Notes: a model not told the origin generated them from the sequence alone. A stretch of DNA of 46,378 bases from Delftia tsuruhatensis NBRC 16741 (GCF_001571325.1 NZ_BCTO01000063.1:1-46378), one strand, 5' to 3'. Numbered from the stretch's first letter, positions 19,457 to 27,785 are shown. Numbers and translations: made by a program.

Positions 19457-20737
19457 TCAGCGCTGCGGCCGGCCGCTGCCTTGCGCGGCGGCGGCCGCAT
19501 CGTCGTCGCCGGCATCGAGCAGCCGGGCCGCACGGTTGCTCAACGCGGAATCCGCACGGAAATAGCCCAGCACCGTATTGACGCTGCTGTGCCCCGTCAG
19601 CGCCATGGTGTCGGGCAGGGGCACGTTCTGGCGCCCGGCCTCGGTCACAAAGCCCGAGCGCAGGGAATGCGCCGAGAAATCTCCCTCCACGCCCGCCAGC
19701 GCGCAGCGCTGCTTCACGATGTCGCGCACGGCGGCCGGTGACAGGGGCTCGCCCACATGGCCGCCCTTGCGGATGCGCCGGAAGATCGGCCCTTCCTGTA
19801 TGGCGGCGGCACGCAGCCAATCGGCCAGCGCCTGGGCCGCGCGCCCGGTCACGGGCTTGTGGTTCTCGGGTGCGTCCCGTCCGGACTGGTTGGTCTTGGA
19901 GTGGGCCAGCGTGTAGATGAATTCCTGCGGCCCCACGGCCCGCAGGTGGCGCATGTCGGCCCCGGCCACCTCCGAGCGGCGGCGCCCGCCGCTGGACCAG
20001 GCGAACAGCAGCAGGGCACGGTCACGGCGGCCGCGCAGGCTGTCGTCACAGGTGTCCAGCAATTGCTCCAGCAAGTCGCGCGTCAGCGCATCCTTCTTGG
20101 CGGGACCTTCACCGCGCCGCGCATAGGCCTTTCGCGTGCGCGACATCAGCTCGCGCACCGCACCGTCCTGGCAGGGGTTGGCCAGTCCATGCACCTGATG
20201 GGCCTTGGACAGCACCGCCATGCGGTGCACCAGCGTGTTGTGCGACAGGGGGCCTTCGCGGGCCTTGTATCCGGCCTCGACCAGGGCGCGGTCCATGTGC
20301 GCCGGCATTTCACTGGCCAGGCCCGCGCCGGTCTGCCGCTGGGCATGGTCAATGATGAATTGCAGCACACAGGCCACATCCAGCGGCAGCTGCATCTGCC
20401 GGTCAAACCGCAGCGCATGCCAGGCGGACCAGTAGCGCATGGCGCTTTGGTAGCTGTTTCTGGTGTTGGCGGATTCGCCCTCGTGCATCAGCTCGCGCAC
20501 GGCCTGCCGGGCGGCAGGCTCCAGGCCGGCGGACGGCAGGGCGTTGCCTTCCTGGATGTCGTCCAGGGGCTGAGGTCGGGAGGTCAGCGAAAAAGGGCCG
20601 GTGCGCATCCATGGATTGTCGCCCGACGCCGCCCGGGCAATCCCTTGCGGGCCTGCAGCGATCGGCACGACGCAAAGTTCACTTTCCAGCGACCAGGAGC
20701 GGCCTTTTTGCGCCACAAATCCGTGTAATGTGCGCAT
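19457..20737 (-). CDS. Tyrosine site-specific recombinase/integrase
   Basis: A 426-aa tyrosine recombinase with a complete active site: Arg253 (GGRRRSE), Lys281 (HSKTNQ), His357 and Arg360 (HSLRSGF), His383 (TGHSSVN) and Tyr392 (GYFR). The N-terminal SAM-like core-binding domain covers about 75-205 (NTRNSYQSAMRYWSAW). The first 45 residues look non-conserved. No ribosome binding site precedes ATG 20737, so a start at the Met of WMRTGPF (about 20608) is possible. It diverges from a KfrA-like gene across an interval packed with dyads. No phage or transposon genes flank it, so it is not an obvious prophage integrase. Confidence 0.88.
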   Translation of the reverse strand: MRTLHGFVAQKGRSWSLESELCVVPIAAGPQGIARAASGDNPWMRTGPFSLTSRPQPLDDIQEGNALPSAGLEPAARQAVRELMHEGESANTRNSYQSAMRYWSAWHALRFDRQMQLPLDVACVLQFIIDHAQRQTGAGLASEMPAHMDRALVEAGYKAREGPLSHNTLVHRMAVLSKAHQVHGLANPCQDGAVRELMSRTRKAYARRGEGPAKKDALTRDLLEQLLDTCDDSLRGRRDRALLLFAWSSGGRRRSEVAGADMRHLRAVGPQEFIYTLAHSKTNQSGRDAPENHKPVTGRAAQALADWLRAAAIQEGPIFRRIRKGGHVGEPLSPAAVRDIVKQRCALAGVEGDFSAHSLRSGFVTEAGRQNVPLPDTMALTGHSSVNTVLGYFRADSALSNRAARLLDAGDDDAAAAAQGSGRPQR

Positions 20738-20738
20738 C

Positions 20739-20761
20739 CATACTGTATGAAAATTTCATAC
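20739..20761. promoter_or_regulatory. Overlapping palindromes upstream of the recombinase gene
   Basis: CATACTGTATG (20739-20749) is a palindrome overlapping a second one, GTATGAAAATTTCATAC (20745-20761; 8-bp arms, 1-bp centre). They begin 2 bp upstream of the recombinase ATG, in strikingly AT-rich DNA, and would control its promoter or start region. Confidence 0.65.
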
Positions 20762-20766
20762 GTAAT

Positions 20767-20798
20767 ATTTAATACATCTAACATATGATGTATTACAT
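20767..20798. promoter_or_regulatory. LoxP-like inverted repeat with 8-bp spacer
   Basis: Perfect 9-bp arms TAATACATC (20770-20778) and GATGTATTA (20787-20795) flank the 8-bp spacer TAACATAT. Extending outward gives 12-bp arms with one mismatch. This geometry (about 12-8-12) matches core sites of tyrosine recombinases such as loxP and FRT, and the site lies 30 bp from a tyrosine recombinase gene. An operator function is the alternative. Confidence 0.5.
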
Positions 20799-20812
20799 GA
20801 AGTTAAAATAAC

Positions 20813-20862
20813 TCACGATAACAAACTCTTATCGTTGGTAATCTTGGAAATAGTTCACGATA
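20813..20862 (+). promoter_or_regulatory. ACGATA box cluster at the kfrA-like gene start
   Basis: ACGATAA (20815-20821) and TTATCGT (20829-20835) form a perfect inverted repeat with a 7-nt spacer. TCACGATA occurs at 20813-20820 and again at 20855-20862, exactly 42 bp (four helical turns) apart, the second copy reaching the A of the ATG. The arrangement suggests autoregulation by the KfrA-like protein (inference). Confidence 0.6.
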
Positions 20863-21842
20863 TGCAGAAAACATCCACCCGTGGCGTGCAGGAAGCCGAT
20901 GTCTGGGCCGCGGCAGACGCCTTGATCGCCCAGGGCCTGCGGCCGACCATCGAGCGCGTGCGCCAGCACATTGGCCGGGGCTCGCCGAATACCGTCAGCC
21001 CCATGCTGGAGACCTGGTTTGCCACGCTGGGCCAGCGCCTGGGCGTGGCGGCAGGGCAGGGCGAACTGCTGCCGTCGTCGGTGCCCGATCCCGTTCAGCG
21101 CCTGGCGCAGCAGCTGTGGGACGCTGCCCAGGAAGAGGCCATGGAGGCCGCCCGCGCCGCCCTGCAATCCCGGGAGGAAGCGGCACAGGCCACGCAGGCC
21201 GAGCTGCAGGAGCAGCAGGAGCAAATGGCGCGGCGCGAGGCGTCCATGCAAGCGCAGAAAGAGGCCATGGACCAGGCCCTGCAAGTGGCCCAGGCCCAGT
21301 CGCTGGACTTGTCGCGCCGGCTGGATGAAATGCAGCAGCAGCTGCAGGACCGCGACGAGCGCCTGGAGGAAATGCGCGATGCGCTGGCCGAAGCCGCCCG
21401 CCAGCGCGAGGCGTTGCAGCAAAAGCATGGCGAGGAAATTCAGTCCGCCGCGCTGGAGCGCCAGCGCATGGCCGAGCAGTACGCGGGCAATGAGCGCCAC
21501 ATGCTCAATGAGGTGGATCGTGCGCGGCAGGAACTGGCGGCCGCGCGCAAGGCCGCCACCGAGCAGGAGCGCAAGGCAGCGACCCGCCTTGCAGAGCTGC
21601 AAAGCCGCTATGAAAAGAGCGAGGAGGAGCAGCTGAGCCTGCATTCCCAGCTGCAGACCGCCCAGAATGCGGCCGCCCTGGCGCAGGAGCGGGCAGCGGA
21701 CCTTCGCAGCCTGCTGCAGGCGCAGCAGCGATTGGCCGGTGCGGCCGTGCCCGAGGCGGGTGCTGGACTGCCCGTGGGCCGGCGCGCAAGCCTGTCTGCG
21801 GCGCGCCGCTCCATGACGCGCCTCAAGGACAGGCGGGGCTAG
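20862..21842 (+). CDS. KfrA-like DNA-binding coiled-coil protein
   Basis: A 326-aa protein with a KfrA N-terminal DNA-binding domain at residues 8-60 (VWAAADALIAQGLRPTIERV, then IGRGSPNTV). A very long Gln/Glu/Ala/Arg coiled coil spans about 80-290, and the tail is basic (SMTRLKDRRG). KfrA of plasmid RK2 is an autoregulated, filament-forming DNA-binding protein linked to plasmid maintenance; chromosomal copies are poorly described. ATG 20862 is used, though a TTG at 20835 is in frame; neither has a good ribosome binding site. It is divergent from the tyrosine recombinase, suggesting the two work together. Confidence 0.85.
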   Translation: MQKTSTRGVQEADVWAAADALIAQGLRPTIERVRQHIGRGSPNTVSPMLETWFATLGQRLGVAAGQGELLPSSVPDPVQRLAQQLWDAAQEEAMEAARAALQSREEAAQATQAELQEQQEQMARREASMQAQKEAMDQALQVAQAQSLDLSRRLDEMQQQLQDRDERLEEMRDALAEAARQREALQQKHGEEIQSAALERQRMAEQYAGNERHMLNEVDRARQELAAARKAATEQERKAATRLAELQSRYEKSEEEQLSLHSQLQTAQNAAALAQERAADLRSLLQAQQRLAGAAVPEAGAGLPVGRRASLSAARRSMTRLKDRRG

Positions 21843-21874
21843 CAGTCAGGGCCTGCGCCCCTGGCTGGGCCCGG

Positions 21875-23671
21875 TCAGGACTGGAGCCGGAACCCCGCCA
21901 CCACATCCGCCAGTTGCGCGGCCTGCTGCTGCAGTGACTGGGCGGCGGCTGTGGCCTCTTCGACCAGGGCCGCGTTCTGCTGGGTGGACTGGTCCATCTG
22001 GCTGACGGCCGTGCCGATCTCGGCAATGCCCGTGCTCTGTTCCTGGCTGGCATTGCTGATCTCGGTGACGATGGCGGTCACGCGCTGCACGCTTTCCACC
22101 ACCTTGCCCATGGTGGCGCCTGCGTCCTGCACCAGCCGGCTGCCGGCATCGACCTGGCCCACGGAGTCATCGATCAGCGCCTTGATTTCCTTGGCGGCCG
22201 TGGCGCTGCGCTGGGCCAGCGTGCGCACTTCAGAGGCCACCACGGCAAAGCCGCGGCCCTGCTCACCGGCACGGGCTGCTTCCACAGCGGCGTTGAGCGC
22301 GAGGATATTGGTCTGGAATGCGATGGAGTCGATCACGCCAATGATGTCGGCAATACGGTGCGAGGATTGTTCGATGCCGCCCATGGTGCGCACCACCTCG
22401 TCCACGACCGTGCCGCCATGCGTGGCGATGTCGGAGGCGCTGCTGGCCAGTTGCCGCGCCTGGCGCGCATTCTCGGCGTTGTGCTGCACGGTGGCCGTGA
22501 GCTGCTCCATGGCGGCAGCCGTTTCCTCCAGCGAGCTGGCCTGCTGCTCGGTGCGTGCCGACAGGTCCTGGTTGCCGCTGGCGATTTCGGTGGAGGCATG
22601 GCGCACGGTCTCGGACGATTCCCGGATGCGCACCAGCACCGAGGCGATCTTGTCGGTGAAGTGGTTGAACGCACGTGCGATCTGCGTCAGTTCGTCATTG
22701 CCTTGCACCGACAGGCGGCGCGTGAGATCGCCGTCACCCGAGGCGATGTCTTCCAGCGCATCGCGCACCACGGCCAGCCGGCGCGTGACGCGAGCGATGA
22801 CGGCGCCCAGCAGCGCAATCGCCAGGATCAGCGAAATGGCAACGATGGCGCCCGACACCTTGAGCAGCGAACCCAGCGCGGACAGCGCCTCGTCGCGCTG
22901 CACGGCCACCACCAGTTGCCAGTTCGTGCCGGGCACGCCCTGGCCGTAGAGCAGGAAGTCCTTGCCGCCGACGGCCGTGCGCATGCCGGAGTCCGCCTTG
23001 GGCAGGGCCTGGATGGCGTCGGCACCCAACTGGGGCGAGAGCGCGGAGACGGGCTTGAGCGTGAGTGCCGGATCGGGATGGGTGACGATGGCACCGGCCT
23101 CATCCACCAAGAAGGCAAAGCTGCCCGGCGTGGGCCGGATGGCGCCCACGGTGCGCACCACCGTGGTCAGCAGCACGTCGGTGCCGACCACGGCGACAGG
23201 ATTGCCGGCCGGGCCCACGGGCTCGGCAAAGGTCACGCCCACTTCGGGTGGAGAGACAAACAGATAGGGCGCCGTCACGATGGGCCTGCCTTCCTTGAGC
23301 GCCTGCCTGAACCAGGGGCGGGCCGTCACGTCGTAGTCTGCAGCCATCTCGTTGAGGAAGAACATGCGCTTGTCGGTGTAGCCGAAGTAGGCATCCGAGA
23401 AGCCGCCGCCGTCGCGCAGCGCCTGGACCACGGCACGCGGCTCCGGCGTATCGACCGCCTGCGCCAGGGTATGGGTCAGCAGGCGCTTGGTCGCCACCCA
23501 TTCGCCCAGAACCTGGGCCTGGGCGTTCACCAGCTGGCGGCTCTGGTCGTCGAGGGTGGACAGCACATGGCGCTGCACCGTGAGGAAGTTGGCAATGGCC
23601 AGGGCCAACATGGCCACGGTGACGATGGCCACGCTGAGCGCGATGAGTCGCGCACGCAGGGACTGGAACAT
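21875..23671 (-). CDS. Methyl-accepting chemotaxis protein with Cache-type sensor domain
   Basis: A 598-aa chemoreceptor. TM1 is at about 10-30, a large periplasmic dCache-like ligand domain at about 35-270 (containing FFLNEMAADYDVTARPWFRQ), TM2 at about 275-297, then HAMP and a long signalling coiled coil. The conserved hairpin tip is FQTNILALNAAVEAARAGEQ. The C-terminus (FRLQS) lacks a CheR-binding pentapeptide. Cache domains of this type often bind amino acids or organic acids; the ligand is unknown. It faces the kfrA-like gene tail to tail and is probably monocistronic. Confidence 0.93.
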   Translation of the reverse strand: MFQSLRARLIALSVAIVTVAMLALAIANFLTVQRHVLSTLDDQSRQLVNAQAQVLGEWVATKRLLTHTLAQAVDTPEPRAVVQALRDGGGFSDAYFGYTDKRMFFLNEMAADYDVTARPWFRQALKEGRPIVTAPYLFVSPPEVGVTFAEPVGPAGNPVAVVGTDVLLTTVVRTVGAIRPTPGSFAFLVDEAGAIVTHPDPALTLKPVSALSPQLGADAIQALPKADSGMRTAVGGKDFLLYGQGVPGTNWQLVVAVQRDEALSALGSLLKVSGAIVAISLILAIALLGAVIARVTRRLAVVRDALEDIASGDGDLTRRLSVQGNDELTQIARAFNHFTDKIASVLVRIRESSETVRHASTEIASGNQDLSARTEQQASSLEETAAAMEQLTATVQHNAENARQARQLASSASDIATHGGTVVDEVVRTMGGIEQSSHRIADIIGVIDSIAFQTNILALNAAVEAARAGEQGRGFAVVASEVRTLAQRSATAAKEIKALIDDSVGQVDAGSRLVQDAGATMGKVVESVQRVTAIVTEISNASQEQSTGIAEIGTAVSQMDQSTQQNAALVEEATAAAQSLQQQAAQLADVVAGFRLQS

Positions 23672-23699
23672 AGAAGAATTACTTATTGCAAGAAGATGC

Positions 23700-23727
23700 T
23701 ACATACGTTAGCAAATTTTCTTGACAA
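23700..23727 (-). promoter_or_regulatory. Possible sigma-70-like promoter of the chemoreceptor gene
   Basis: On the minus strand TTGTCA (23727-23722) and TATGTA (23705-23700) are separated by 16 nt, about 30 bp upstream of the ATG at 23671, in locally AT-rich DNA. Confidence 0.35.
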
Positions 23728-23789
23728 TACGCATGCTTGCAGGCGGTGCCCCCTGGCCGCCGAAGCCTATGCGGGAAATTCGCTCCCCT

Positions 23790-25115
23790 TCAGCGCTCCC
23801 CCGCCAGCAGCCTGCCCAGCGCCTCGTAGGCCGGCAGCGAGGTCGGGTCATTGGCCGCATTGCCAGCCACCGGATGGGAGGCAAAGCGCGCAATCACCAT
23901 CTGTGCCTTGGGATCGATGTAGACGGTCTGGCCATGCACGCCGCGCGCTGCGAAGGCGCCATGGGCGTTGTGCGTGATCCACCACATGTTGCGGTAGGTC
24001 CAGCCCGGCAGCAGCTTGTAGCCGGCCTTGGCAAAGGCCGCCGCATCGCCGCCACGGCGGATGTCGTCCACGGCGGCTGCGGGAACGATCTGCTGGCCGT
24101 TGAACTGGCCCCGGTTGCGCAGCATCTCGCCAAAGCGCGCCAGGTCCCGCAGGCCCAGGTTCAGGCCGCCGCCTGCAAAGGGCGTGCCCGTGGAGTCCAC
24201 CGACATGTAGGCATCCTGCTCGGCGCCCAGGCGGCTCCAGATGCGCTCGGACAGCAGATCGGCCACCGATTGGCCGCTCACGCGCGCCAGCACCCAGCCC
24301 AGCGCATCGGTGTTGGCCGTGCGGTAGCCGAAGGCCTTGCCGTGCACGCCTTCGGGCTTCACGGTCTGCAGGAATTCGTAGTAGCTGCGCGGCCCGGTGT
24401 AGTCCTTGGCCTTGGGCAGCGGGTTGCCCGCTGCCGCGTGCGCCCAGACCTCGGCCTGGGGGTCCGCATAGTCTTCGCTGAAGCGTATGCCCGTGGTCAT
24501 GTCCATGAGTTGGCGCACCGTGGCATTGCCGAAGGCCGAGGCCGCCAGCTCGGGCACGTATTCCGACACGCGGCGCGAGGGGTCGAGCTGCCCCTCGGCA
24601 GCCAGCATGGCCGCCAGCGTGCCGACGAAGGACTTGGTCACCGACATGGCGCCGTGCTGGCCTTCGGGCTTGAGCACGCCGAAGTAGCGCTCATAGACCA
24701 CGCGGCCCTTGTGCAGCACCACGATGCCGTCGGTGTAGTTGGCCTTGAGCGAATCGCGCCAGGTCATGGGCTGGCTGGCACCCAATGGCGTGAAGCGCAA
24801 CTCGTCGATGTCGTCGCGCAGCGCCTGGGCCAGCGGCGCTGCAGGCGCCAGGCCGCGTGACACATTCACCGTGGGCATGAGCTGGCGAAAGTGCGAGACG
24901 CTCCAGCGCATGGCGGGAAACTGGAAATAGGAGCCGTCGTCGAAGCGCAGCATCCGGTCCGGCGGTGGCGGCGAGCCCACCATCCAGCCCAGCTTTGCGG
25001 GGTCGCTGGCATCGGCATCGGGATAGGAGGGGGTCTTGGCTGCGGTGACCCCTGCCGTGGCTGTGGCGAACACAAGGCTGCCAGCCAGGGCACCGGCGAA
25101 ATGTTTGAGCTGCAT
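23790..25115 (-). CDS. Exported serine hydrolase, beta-lactamase family (6-aminohexanoate-dimer hydrolase-like)
   Basis: A 441-aa protein of the class C beta-lactamase/penicillin-binding fold. The nucleophile motif is SVTK (Ser158, Lys161). The tyrosine motif is GYRTANTDALGWV (Tyr264), closer to NylB-type esterases than to the YAN of beta-lactamases, and HGVHGQTVYID stands in place of the KTG box. A signal peptide is visible (residues 1-26). The open frame runs far upstream, but ATG 25115 (or 25127, MVAA) begins the signal peptide. An esterase or amidase role is likely; whether it acts on nylon oligomers cannot be told. Divergent from a LysR gene. Confidence 0.8.
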   Translation of the reverse strand: MQLKHFAGALAGSLVFATATAGVTAAKTPSYPDADASDPAKLGWMVGSPPPPDRMLRFDDGSYFQFPAMRWSVSHFRQLMPTVNVSRGLAPAAPLAQALRDDIDELRFTPLGASQPMTWRDSLKANYTDGIVVLHKGRVVYERYFGVLKPEGQHGAMSVTKSFVGTLAAMLAAEGQLDPSRRVSEYVPELAASAFGNATVRQLMDMTTGIRFSEDYADPQAEVWAHAAAGNPLPKAKDYTGPRSYYEFLQTVKPEGVHGKAFGYRTANTDALGWVLARVSGQSVADLLSERIWSRLGAEQDAYMSVDSTGTPFAGGGLNLGLRDLARFGEMLRNRGQFNGQQIVPAAAVDDIRRGGDAAAFAKAGYKLLPGWTYRNMWWITHNAHGAFAARGVHGQTVYIDPKAQMVIARFASHPVAGNAANDPTSLPAYEALGRLLAGER

Positions 25116-25275
25116 GGCGGCAACCATACTACGGTTGCCGCGGCGCCAAGATCCGCTGCCAAAGGATGGAAGCCGGCTTCCATCCCAGGCCCTGCGCCCA
25201 GTTGGCGCAAGCACGACAAATGGCTTTCTCGTTGGACTAAGCTTCAAATAGTTTTTGAAAATCAAAGCCTGGCGA

Positions 25276-26208
25276 ATGCCCATGAAAAGCCTGCAAGACC
25301 TGGATATCTTCGTGCGCACCGCAGACAGCGGCAGCCTTTCGGCCACGGCGCGTGCCCTGGACCTGACCCCGGCTGCGGCCAGCGCAGCGCTCAAGCGGCT
25401 GGAGGCAGAGCTGGGCGTGACCCTGTTCGTGCGCTCCACGCGCAGCCTGCGGCTCACGCAGGAGGGCGAGCTGTTTCTGGAGCACTGCCGCCCCGCGCTG
25501 GCCGGCCTGCGCCAGGTGCGCGACCAGTTGGCTGGCGGCCAGGCCGCTTTGCGCGGCACGCTGCAACTGGCCGCCCCCTCCGACCTGGGCCGCAATGTGC
25601 TCATGCCCTGGCTGGACGAATTCCAGAGCCAGCACGCAGGCGTGGATCTGCGCCTGCACCTGTCCGACCGCGCGGCCAATGTCTACAGCGAGCCTGTGGA
25701 CGCGGCCTTTCGCTATGGCAGGCCGCAGGATTCCAGCCTGGTGGCCTTGCCGCTGTCGGACACGCACCGCCGCGTGCTCTGCGCCGCGCCTTCCTATCTG
25801 CAGCAGCGTGGCGCCCCCGCCACCCCCCACGACCTGGCCGGCCATGACTGCCTTTGCTTCATGCTGGGCGAGGAAGTGCACGACCGCTGGAGCTTCTGGC
25901 CGGCAGGGCAGGGGGCTGCCGTACCTGAGCCCGTCCATGTGCGGGTGCGCGGCCGCAATGTGGCCAATGACGGAGATGCCGTGCGGCGCTGGGCCGTGGC
26001 CGGGCGGGGGATTGCCTACAAGTCGTATTTCGACGTGGCCGAGGACCTGGCCCGGGGCCGCCTTCTTGCGCTGTGCACCGACTGGACGACCGAGTGCGTG
26101 CCGCTGTTCCTGGTCGCACCCAGTCGCAGGCAGTTCACGCCGCTGGTGCGTGCGTTGCGGGATTTTGTGGCGGTGAGGCTGGCCGAGCTGGAGGCGGCCC
26201 AGCCCTGA
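25276..26208 (+). CDS. LysR-family transcriptional regulator
   Basis: A LysR-type regulator of about 310 aa. The HTH is near the N-terminus (LDIFVRTADSGSLSATARAL, then AAALKRLEAELGVTLF), and the effector domain is of the CrgA-like group (LAAPSDLGRNVLMPWLDEF, RGIAYKSYFDVAEDL). The start is uncertain between ATG 25276 and ATG 25282, since neither has a strong ribosome binding site; the in-frame TTG 25255 is less likely. It diverges from the NylB-like hydrolase gene over 160 bp and may regulate it. Confidence 0.85.
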   Translation: MPMKSLQDLDIFVRTADSGSLSATARALDLTPAAASAALKRLEAELGVTLFVRSTRSLRLTQEGELFLEHCRPALAGLRQVRDQLAGGQAALRGTLQLAAPSDLGRNVLMPWLDEFQSQHAGVDLRLHLSDRAANVYSEPVDAAFRYGRPQDSSLVALPLSDTHRRVLCAAPSYLQQRGAPATPHDLAGHDCLCFMLGEEVHDRWSFWPAGQGAAVPEPVHVRVRGRNVANDGDAVRRWAVAGRGIAYKSYFDVAEDLARGRLLALCTDWTTECVPLFLVAPSRRQFTPLVRALRDFVAVRLAELEAAQP

Positions 26209-26212
26209 GACA

Positions 26213-26995
26213 TCACGAATCCCGCGTCCCCAGCTCCACAGGCCCGTGCACATGGTGCTCTGCGCAGACCTGCCGCGAGAGCACATGGGTTTCGATCACT
26301 TCGGCGGCATTCTCGGCCGTGAGCCGCCCGTACCAGACGCCGTCCGGATAGACGATGGCCAGCGGGCCATGGTTGCAGGGGTACTGGCAGCTGGTCTGCA
26401 GCAGGCGCAGCCTGGCGCGCAGTTCGCTGCTGGCCTGCACGGCATCGCCCAGGCTTTGCCAGACGGCCACGGCGCCCAGGGCCGTGCAGCGCGGTCCCGT
26501 GCAGACCAGGGCATGGTGCTGGTGGTCCGGCACCTGGGACCAGGCCTGGGGATCGTGCTGCCATTGGTCGCCTGCGGTCTCGGCAATGTCTGGTGCCTGA
26601 AGGGCCTGGGCCATCTGCGACAGCAGCAGCGCGGGCATGGCGGCAGCGCCCAGCAGATGGTCGGCAAACCGCACCTGCACGCCCTGGTCCGGCAACTGCG
26701 AGCGCCAGCGCATGGCCAGCTTGTGCAGCCAGCGCAGCAGGGCAGGCTCGTCGGGCGAGAGCAGGGGCAGCACGACGATGGAGCGCGCCGGCAGGCATTG
26801 CTGCAGCGCCTCGGGCAGCGAGGGTGCGGCCTTGTCCACGAAGGATGTGACGACCTTGCAGGCCGGCTCCAGCGTCTGGCGCAAGGCATCGGCCAGTTCG
26901 ATCAGGCTTTGGCGCGATGCTGCGCCCGTGCCGCCGCGGCCCAGCACGATCACGGCGTCGGGCCCGGGCGGGATGGAAGTTTCAGAGGAGTTCAT
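26213..26995 (-). CDS. CbiX-like domain fused to a [2Fe-2S] ferredoxin-like domain
   Basis: A 260-aa protein with two parts. Residues 12-130 resemble the CbiX/sirohydrochlorin chelatase fold (AVIVLGRGGTGAASRQSLIELADAL), but the metal-binding His of the usual GHGS motif is replaced (GRGG). Residues 160-250 are a thioredoxin-like [2Fe-2S] domain with Cys165, Cys170, Cys203 and Cys207 (CTGPRC, CQYPC) and the family tail VYPDGVWYGRL. It is the last gene of the riboswitch operon and overlaps the ATPase gene by 14 nt. Corrinoid or cobalt handling is inferred from the operon; the reaction is unknown. ATG 26995 gives the CbiX-like start. Confidence 0.78.
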   Translation of the reverse strand: MNSSETSIPPGPDAVIVLGRGGTGAASRQSLIELADALRQTLEPACKVVTSFVDKAAPSLPEALQQCLPARSIVVLPLLSPDEPALLRWLHKLAMRWRSQLPDQGVQVRFADHLLGAAAMPALLLSQMAQALQAPDIAETAGDQWQHDPQAWSQVPDHQHHALVCTGPRCTALGAVAVWQSLGDAVQASSELRARLRLLQTSCQYPCNHGPLAIVYPDGVWYGRLTAENAAEVIETHVLSRQVCAEHHVHGPVELGTRDS

Positions 26996-27785
26996 CGGGA
27001 ATGAAGCTGATGCGCAGCCGGCCGGTGGCGGCATGGATGTCCACCTCGGCAGCCACGCCGTAGACCTGGCCGATGGTGGCCGGGGTCAGTACCTGGGCCG
27101 GTGTGCCATGGGCAACGATGCGGCCTTGTTCCATGAGATAGAGACGGTCGCAGTAGTGGGCGGCGATGTTGAGGTCGTGCAGGGCGACGATGCTGCTGAT
27201 CTGCAGGCGCCGGACCAGTGACATCAACTCCAGCTGATGGCGTATGTCCAGGTGGTTGGTGGGCTCGTCCAGCAGCATCAGCCTTGGCTGCTGGGCCAGC
27301 GCGCGGGCCACGAGCACGCGCTGCTTTTCGCCGCCGGAAAGGCTGGAAAAATGCCGCTCCTCCAGCGCCAAGGCATTCACCTGGGCCAGCGCCTGGCGCA
27401 TGCAGGCGAGGTCCTCGGCGCTGTCGCCCGCCCAGGGGGACTGGTGGGGGATGCGGCCCATCATCACCGCCTCGCGCACGGTGAAGTCAAAGCTCTGCGG
27501 CGCCTCCTGCGCCAGGACCGAGACCTGGGCCGCGAACTCGCGCGCCGTCATGTCCCGGATGTCGCGCTGGTCCAGCAGCACGCAGCCCGCGTCGGGGCGC
27601 AGCACGCGATAGAGCATGCGCAGCAGGGTGGATTTGCCGCTGCCGTTGGGGCCGATGAGCCCCACGCATTCGCCGCTGTGCAGGGCGAGGCTGGCCTGGT
27701 CCACGATGCGCCGGGCGTCGGCACGCCGGGCGTCGGCACGCCGGGCATCGGCACTCCAGCACAGGTCCTGGGCTTGCAGCTTCAT
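26982..27785 (-). CDS. btuD: Corrinoid ABC transporter ATP-binding protein
   Basis: A 267-aa FecCD/BtuCD-type ATPase with Walker A GPNGSGKST, signature LSGGEKQR, Walker B LMLLDEPTNHLD and a switch His in VALHDLN. It energises the permease encoded just upstream, whose stop overlaps this ATG (ATGA). Odd feature: residues 12-26 are three ADARR-type repeats, from a 15-bp tandem repeat at 27709-27753, inserted between the first strand and the usual A-loop region. Corrinoid specificity is assigned from the riboswitch; iron-siderophore ATPases look the same. Confidence 0.9.
   Translation of the reverse strand: MKLQAQDLCWSADARRADARRADARRIVDQASLALHSGECVGLIGPNGSGKSTLLRMLYRVLRPDAGCVLLDQRDIRDMTAREFAAQVSVLAQEAPQSFDFTVREAVMMGRIPHQSPWAGDSAEDLACMRQALAQVNALALEERHFSSLSGGEKQRVLVARALAQQPRLMLLDEPTNHLDIRHQLELMSLVRRLQISSIVALHDLNIAAHYCDRLYLMEQGRIVAHGTPAQVLTPATIGQVYGVAAEVDIHAATGRLRISFIPDELL
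27709..27753. repeat. Three tandem 15-bp repeats inside the ATPase gene
   Basis: The unit CGCCGGGCGTCGGCA occurs at 27709-27723 and 27724-27738, and with one mismatch at 27739-27753. Each unit adds five residues near the protein's N-terminus and keeps frame, so copy number could vary by replication slippage without breaking the gene. Confidence 0.85.
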
